Shown here: positions 58,971-64,000 of the stretch, one piece after another
Numbering within the stretch: position 1 is the first letter of the stretch
Layout of the letters: the number at the start of each line of letters is the position of its first letter
Notes under the pieces: generated by a model
What the model was told of the DNA's origin: nothing
What the model saw: only the letters and a program-made list of their open reading frames with translations
Database searches by the model: none
Assembly: GCA_029582265.1 (NCBI GenBank)
Contig: CM055819.1
Span: forward strand, 31,659,164-31,723,163
DNA length: 64,000 bases
DNA from: Zoroaster sp. YZ-2022
Taxonomy: Eukaryota; Echinodermata; Asteroidea; Forcipulatida; Zoroasteridae
Direction of reading: 5' to 3'
Position numbers and translations under genes: made by a program

Positions 58971-60038
58971 CTAGTTTAACTGTTGCTGGGGGGTCGATTG
59001 CTGAAGGCCGAACTGCTGGTCTGGAGACTGCTGGGGGACAAACTGCTGGGGGACAAACTGCTGGGGCTGGAAAATGGCACCATTGTTGCCTTGAAGGGGT
59101 CGTCCTGCCGAAGTAGAGTATCCACGAGCTGAGGATGATGGGGGATGAGGGCAGTCTCGTTTGAGGTGCTGCGTGGAATGGCAGTTATAGCACCGACGTG
59201 GGCCTCGCTGATTCCATCGGCTGCTTTGTGCCTGGCTCATCGCCTTGATGAGAGTGTCAATCTGCTGTTGTTGTTTCTGCAACTGTCCCGCTTGTTTCTC
59301 TAGCAGGGACTGGATGACACTGGCACTCTTTACAGCTTCTACCTCGTGGATGTTCGCCTCCTTTCGGTTGCTTTGGCTGCAACCCAGTCACTCGATAGCC
59401 CGGTCTCGAACATCGAAGAAGGTCAAATTGGGTGACTCAATATTCAGACGCCGCAGTTCCCGCCTCAGACTTTCATCCCGAACGGCTTCAGCCAGCCGTC
59501 CCTTCAACGTTGTCTCCCGAGCTGTGCCGATAGAGTCATCCAGCTTTTGCATTCTATCGAATAACTCCACCAACTTTAGCGAGCACGTGAGAAGGTCTTC
59601 TCCAGACCCTTGGTGGTAAGCAAAGAACTTCTGCTGAAGTTGTGGAAGAGTGTCTCCATCTCCAAAAACTTTAAGCAAGACCCTGAATATTGCCTCAGGG
59701 TCTCCTTTTACTTCCTCGCCTCTCCCAAGGATTTCTTGACGAGCTTGGCTAGCTAGATGGTCAAGGATGAAGGTGCTGCTATCTTCCTTACTCAACTGCC
59801 TAGCAGCTAGCTGGCCCTTCACATCGCTCACCCACTCTACTATGGATAGGTCGCTTGGCTTTTCTGGGGTGCCCCTAAACCGGTCAAGCCTCCTCCCAGC
59901 AGCAACATAGATCTGCTTTGTAGCTGCTGGTGGGGTGGTGCTGCTTACGGCTTTTTGTTTTTCCTGTTCCGCCATGAAAGCCAGCTTCATATCCTCCAGC
60001 TCCTCTCGCAGCTTCCGTATGTCATCACCACCCGTCAT
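58971..60038 (-). pseudogene. Gypsy gag with zinc knuckle, one in-frame stop
   Basis: Starts MTGGDDIRKLREELEDMKLA (coiled-coil-like), then the capsid region with RLDRFRGTPEKPSDLSIVEW and FGDGDTLPQLQQKFFAYHQG. A TGA at 59388-59390 interrupts; the same frame continues through a Gln-rich stretch to the knuckle CYNCHSTQHLKRDC (C-X2-C-X4-H-X4-C) and ends in a Gln/Pro tail with TAG at 58971. About 355 codons overall, normal for gypsy gag. Confidence 0.85.
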
Positions 60039-60357
60039 TTTTGCAGCTCTTTTATGCTTTCTAGGTCATGGGGTATGCAGTGTTGTGAATATTTTATGCA
60101 ATTCACATTTAACACAAGTGTGTAAATTTTATACAATTTCACGAATCTATGCATCAGGACGCAAGTGAATTCGTCTTAGATTTCCTTGACAAATTTGTAC
60201 AAATAAACGAATGCCGGCTTGTCTTCATCGCTGGAAGTAATTATATCGCAAGATAAGGTTGCATTGCGTGTGTTGCATGCGTGGGAAGCATTTTTGAAGG
60301 TCTTTGACATTTATTTAATTGGGATTCAGATAGGAAATCGTACAAATATTCTTTGCA

Positions 60358-61172
60358 TCATGACGATAAAAATCAGAGCAGACTTTCAACGGGGCATGGA
60401 ATCGGTGACCTACAGTGCAACACAGCATAACTGTCCAAAAACTTGACTTGCGCCCTCTGTTGACAGTAGCAAGCTCCATGTGAAAATTTCCATACCCACA
60501 TAAATTGACCCGATCTTTCAAATGCAAAAATCCCCATGCTTATAGCTATAATCCACAAAATCATGTACACTAAAATATTTTGTATGTTGTGTAGCCAATT
60601 GGCCAAAAATGCTTTTAAAAATCGCATATATTTTTTCCCAAATTTTAAGAGTATGCCATGCTAATATCAAAAGAGATATCAACATTGCGTCTTACAGACT
60701 TATCCTCTAATCTTGTGTTTTTTGCTTTTTTGTTTGTTTTTGAAAATCCAAGTTTTTAATTATTTCCTTTATATTGATGTATACTTTTTATGTATTATTT
60801 ACCCATACCTCAAAAAGTAATTTGTTTTTTAAAATTCCTCTTACAAAGTTATTACAAATGATAATATAAATAAATTGTGAGAAAATGAAGGAAATCCACA
60901 AAGCCATTCTTGAGAAACTTCTATTTTACTGTTTTTTGTCTTTTTTGACTTCGCAATATGCTAATTGATGGTAATTACCTCATTAAATATTTAAAAAATT
61001 ATTTGAGTTTGTCTTGATGTGTACTTATTCACTTGTGAAAGTTTGAAGTTGGTAGTGCAAAACAAATTTAAATAACAGCCTAAAATGCTGTGTTGTGTAT
61101 AATACCACAATTTGGACAGTTATACTGTGTTGCACTGTAGTTTAAGATGCACACAGTGACTGAAAAATTCTT
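60358..61172. mobile_element. TTAA-type MITE, copy F, split by a TA element
   Basis: The halves (CAGAGCAGACTTTCAACGGG...GGAATCGGTG, and TTTAAGATG..CAGTGACTGAAAA) belong to the family of 63606-63824; the far end is missing. Confidence 0.7.
60413..61137. mobile_element. TA-flanked TIR element (mariner/Tc1-like MITE)
   Basis: CAGTGCAACACAGCATAACT and its near-perfect reverse complement (one mismatch) form the ends; TA is duplicated at 60411-60412 and 61138-61139, as in Tc1/mariner. 725 bp, AT-rich, no transposase. Confidence 0.8.
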
Positions 61173-61295
61173 CATTTGAAGCAAGTTACGTTTAAAAACC
61201 AACCGGTGTAAGTTATCAGCTCAATGTGAAGTCACGAGGAAAATGTGAAAAAAACAAAAAACATTCACAATTGTTTACAGAAAATGCTTAAGCCT

Positions 61296-62095
61296 CAGTC
61301 ACACATTCAGGATTTTTACTGCCGTCCTTGATAGGACCATTCCCGATTAAAATTTGTCAAAAGTCTGATCAAGATCCTGTGATTCGTGGCGGGAAATTCA
61401 CAAATTTGTAAAAACATTTATTTAATCACGACAACAATCAGATATTGTTCAGGAAGCGTCCCGATTCAGCCGTTTTCAGCCGAATTCGTCCGATTCTCCC
61501 GTTCTCAATCCGAATCTGATCCGATTTGTATCTTCAGCATGGTAAAAACGACCGAATCTGTCCCGACAGCGTCCCGATTCTCCCGAATGCGATCCGACAG
61601 AGATCAGACAGTGACCGGACAGTGAACCGACGCTGACGGAAGACATCCGTTAGAAAACCATTAGTCACGTGATAGTCCGGTCCTAAAAGAATCGTGCGAA
61701 ACGGCGGATTCTCACTCCAAATCATGCCCGTTCATCACGACAGCGTCCCGATCCACAGGACACTGTCCAGACACCGTCCAGACAACACAGGACATTGTTA
61801 CGATTTTGATCCGATACAGCAGAATCTGTCACGACATAGTCACGATTGTAATCCGACTAGACAAAATCGGCTGAGTTTCCCGAATGTTACGGGACGCACC
61901 TACTGTCGGGAGTGCTTGGCCGACCTCTCTGGACCTTTCCCGATCAGTAGGACTCTGTTACGAACGTATACGACTGCGTTCAGACAATGTTAGGACATTC
62001 CAGATGATTGAGGATAGTAATCCGACTTTTTCACTTTTCGTGTCGTAGCGCTGTCTGATCTCAAACGGGAGCCATAATCGGCACTGTGTGAACGC
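61296..62095. repeat. CCGATTC/GTCCCGA-iterated element
   Basis: Dense, irregular CCCGATTC, ATCCGA, CGACAGCGTCC motifs, with outer AGTCACACATTC and CACTGTGTGAACG that may be inverted ends. Both strands have open frames, but composition is repetitive and no family matches. Confidence 0.6.
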
Positions 62096-62149
62096 CGCAC
62101 TAGAGCATAAAAATTACAGTCTGGTATGTAAGCTTTTGTAATCAGGCAG

Positions 62150-62545
62150 TTAACAATGTTGTACCTTCCCTTCAATGTATATCTTGATTCAAAGAGAGTA
62201 AGCAAACTCATAGAAGCAGTTTGGCCAACATTACCAATGTTGTACCTTCCCTTTAACTCTTTGATGCACAGATTAATTCTATTAATTCTATTGTTTTAAC
62301 GTGTTTTTGGCGGTCGCGTGCATCAAAGGGTTAATGTATATCTTGATTCAAAGAGAGTAAGCATACTCATAGAAGCTGTTCTGCCAGCATTACCCATCTT
62401 GTACCTTCCCTTCAATGTATATTTTTATTCAAAGAGAGTAAGCATACTTGTAGAAGCCGTTTTGCCAACATTACCAATGTTGTACCTTCCCTTTAATGTA
62501 TATCTTGATTCAGAGAGAGTAAGCATACTGAAGCAGTTTTACCAA
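62150..62545. repeat. About 80-bp tandem array with a 74-bp insert
   Basis: TTGTACCTTCCCTTYAATGT begins units at 62159, 62240, 62399 and 62479, each with TCAAAGAGAGTAAGCA. The second unit is longer because of the TTAA insert at 62257-62330. Single relatives lie near 5635 and 49885. Confidence 0.8.
62257..62330. mobile_element. 74-bp miniature TTAA element
   Basis: TTAA at 62253-62256 and 62331-62334; ends CTCTTTGATGCAC and GTGCATCAAAGGG. The sister unit at about 62490 shows the empty site CCCTTTAATGTATATC. Confidence 0.75.
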
Positions 62546-62975
62546 CATTACTATTGCATTCATTATTTTCTTCATGACAGCAATGTATTTGTACTGTCAG
62601 AAACCAACACTAGATTTTCCCTTGGAACAGTTTCTAAAAATAATAATTTGCTATAAAAGAAATCAATAATCTGTTGTGAAAGCCTTTTAAAAGAGCTGTT
62701 ATGGATGGAATGATGTCTGAAAAGGCAATACTCCATGTATGTAATGTCCCTGTAATTAAATCCTGATGCCCCTATTAAAAATCCATTTGATCAAATCAAG
62801 CATGGTTGGAACTAAGTGTTGAGGTCAGTCATCATTTGATTTCCACCAAATATAGTTAGTTGCTTAGTCATGAATTTGTGGCAGAAATCATATTTAAGTT
62901 TTTTATTTTATTTTTTATAAAAGCTCCTATTTACTATTGGTAATTTTTAAAGATTTGTCAAACTCACTTTAAACA
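62546..62975. other. Unassigned sequence
   Basis: No exon or bounded element recognised. Confidence 0.4.
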
Positions 62976-62980
62976 CTTGA

Positions 62981-63432
62981 TTAACCCTAACCTTCCCAAA
63001 TCCTCAAAAATCCTCTTTGCTAAAGTGAAGGATTTTGAAGGATTGAGGTTATTAGGCATATTTGCCTTTCCATGGTACATGTACATCCATATTTGTTGTA
63101 GTGATTGCAAGGTCAGTGCTTGGGTCAGTGGACACTGTTTACTGCTCCATGCAGCAGGGAGGGTCCCTGGCCATGTACATGTATCACAGATTAGAAACAC
63201 ATGTGTGCATACATGTCATGTGCTTGCTTTACCGGTACTACTGAAGGATTTTGTAGGATTCAGGTTATGTGTAAGCAAATGGGCCTAGGGAGTTAGGAAG
63301 GATTCAGGTTATGCGTAAGCAAATGGGCCTAGGGAGTTAGGAAGGATTCAGGTTATGCGTAAGCAAATGGGCCTAGGGAGTTAGGAAGGATTCAGGTTAT
63401 GCATGTGTAAGCAAATGGGCCTACGGAGTTAA
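62981..63432. mobile_element. TTAACCCTAAC element, copy 4, with amplified end
   Basis: TTAA at both tips (62981-62984; 63429-63432). The terminal unit GGATTCAGGTTATGYGTAAG through CCTAGGGAGTTAGGAA is present about four times in tandem (63249-63432), against once in copy 3. Confidence 0.8.
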
Positions 63433-63509
63433 GAGATTGTACACAGTTGGTACAAATCTTGTAAATTCATCCATACTGTATAAGAATTCAAAGATATAGT
63501 ATCAAATAA

Positions 63510-63985
63510 GGCTGTTCCGGGTACCCAGATACCCGACCGAAACTGTCGTTACCCATTCACCCATTTCCTGTAAACGACTTTTGCAAATTTTAACTGGACA
63601 TTTAAAGGGACCGTATTAATTGTCACTATCAGAGCAGACTTTCGACAGGGCATGAATCGATGTCATAGTTTAAGATTAACAAAGTGACTGAAAATTACTG
63701 GCTCATTTGTACAGCAGCAACGGTAATGTGACCTTATCATGCGGTGTATCATTTTCAGTCACTGAGTTACTCTAAAACTAGCACTCCGATTCCATGCCCT
63801 TCTGGTCGTGACAATACTGTCCCTTTAAGCCACACAAATGGAAGTCTCCAATTTTCTGTTAACAAAATGTGTGTGGGGATCGGGGATGCTACGAATCGTT
63901 TTTAAAGTAGAGGCGGGAAATTATTACAGTAAGTCCTCATTTATTATGAGTCTAATAAAAAAAGAGAAACTTTTTATATTTGTTT
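63510..63985 (+). repeat. CGGGTACCC-type repeat split by a TTAA MITE
   Basis: GGCTGTTCCGGGTACCCAGA...GTAAACGACTTTTG and, after the MITE, GCCACACAAATGGAAGTCTC...GGATGCTACGA correspond to the uninterrupted copy at 8900-9270 on the other strand. Confidence 0.7.
63606..63824. mobile_element. TTAA-type MITE, copy G (complete, reference copy)
   Basis: 219 bp with TTAA at 63602-63605 and 63825-63828; tips AGGGAC...GTCCCT. Long imperfect palindrome with AGATTAACAAAGTGACTGAA and its inverse. The filled and empty targets can be compared within this window. Confidence 0.85.
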
Positions 63986-64000
63986 ATATTGGTTGTTTTA

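Larger units (their letters stand above)
51816..60038 (-). mobile_element. Ty3/gypsy LTR retrotransposon, decayed, 5' LTR not found
   Basis: Reading on the minus strand: gag (60038), zinc knuckle, protease, RT, RNase H, integrase, long C-terminal tail, purine-rich tract, 3' LTR (53475-51816). This is the standard Ty3/gypsy order. A 1010-bp DNA transposon splits RNase H from integrase. Stops, frameshifts and an RT deletion make it inactive. No copy of the LTR was seen to the right of gag, so the 5' end is truncated or replaced. Confidence 0.85.

Noticed and set aside
60040..60400. 5' LTR of the large gypsy element
   Set aside because: No TGTGACAG start, no similarity to 51816-53475 and no primer site seen to the right of gag.
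62981..62995. Telomere-like TTAACCCTAAC
   Set aside because: Only one or two units at the ends of a dispersed element; no tandem TTAGGG array.

Overview
This is an intron-rich, repeat-dense animal nuclear sequence. The only host gene I can support is on the plus strand. Five short exons (8559-8623, 16549-16625, 19170-19251, 30306-30407, 32880-32941) join with compatible phases into about 129 residues of an R7-family regulator of G-protein signalling, closest to RGS9/RGS11. They encode the helical extension after the DEP domain, the linker and the start of the G-gamma-like domain. The DEP exons must lie left of the window. The rest of the GGL domain and the RGS domain were not found to the right. 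Introns are 2.5-11 kb and the last one is open for over 31 kb. The frequent ACATGTAC motif, the tRNA-derived SINEs, the Penelope-like, Kolobok-like, Helitron and gypsy elements and the AT-rich introns suggest a marine invertebrate. An echinoderm or other ambulacrarian is my guess, but the species cannot be fixed from this sequence.

Almost everything else is mobile DNA, much of it nested. 1-8.5 kb: palindromic MITEs, a SINE, a TAA-flanked Harbinger-like MITE, a CCCGGG-iterated element, a LINE tail, and a row of decayed copies of the acceptor/exon start just before the first RGS exon. 7.6-8.5 kb: a TTAA-type MITE split by a Kolobok-like element that still carries a THAP-domain fragment. 9.8-12.5 kb: a foldback element, a palindromic Penelope-like element split by a Helitron, and a TTTCGA-rich element. 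12.5-23.3 kb: CGATAT-type elements, TTAA MITEs, a SINE and a 383-bp tandem array split by a second Penelope-like composite. 23.36-27.97 kb: one 4.6-kb terminal-inverted-repeat element with two sets of subterminal iterons and an inserted element with a BED-like zinc finger fragment. 33.13-37.15 kb: a deleted gypsy-type LTR element with PNMA-like gag, a tRNA-Pro-like primer site and a TACT target duplication. 37.4-51.8 kb: more MITEs, SINEs, foldback elements, microsatellites and a CR1/L2-type LINE tail. 51.82-60.04 kb: a large decayed Ty3/gypsy element on the minus strand (3' LTR, integrase, RNase H, RT, protease, gag), with its pol split by a 1010-bp DNA transposon. 60-64 kb: nested MITEs and tandem repeats.

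The most interesting signal is a hammerhead-ribozyme-like motif kept in both arms of the palindromic Penelope-like elements, which also have 12-15 bp target duplications. Many insertions are confirmed inside the window by an uninterrupted paralogous copy of the same target.
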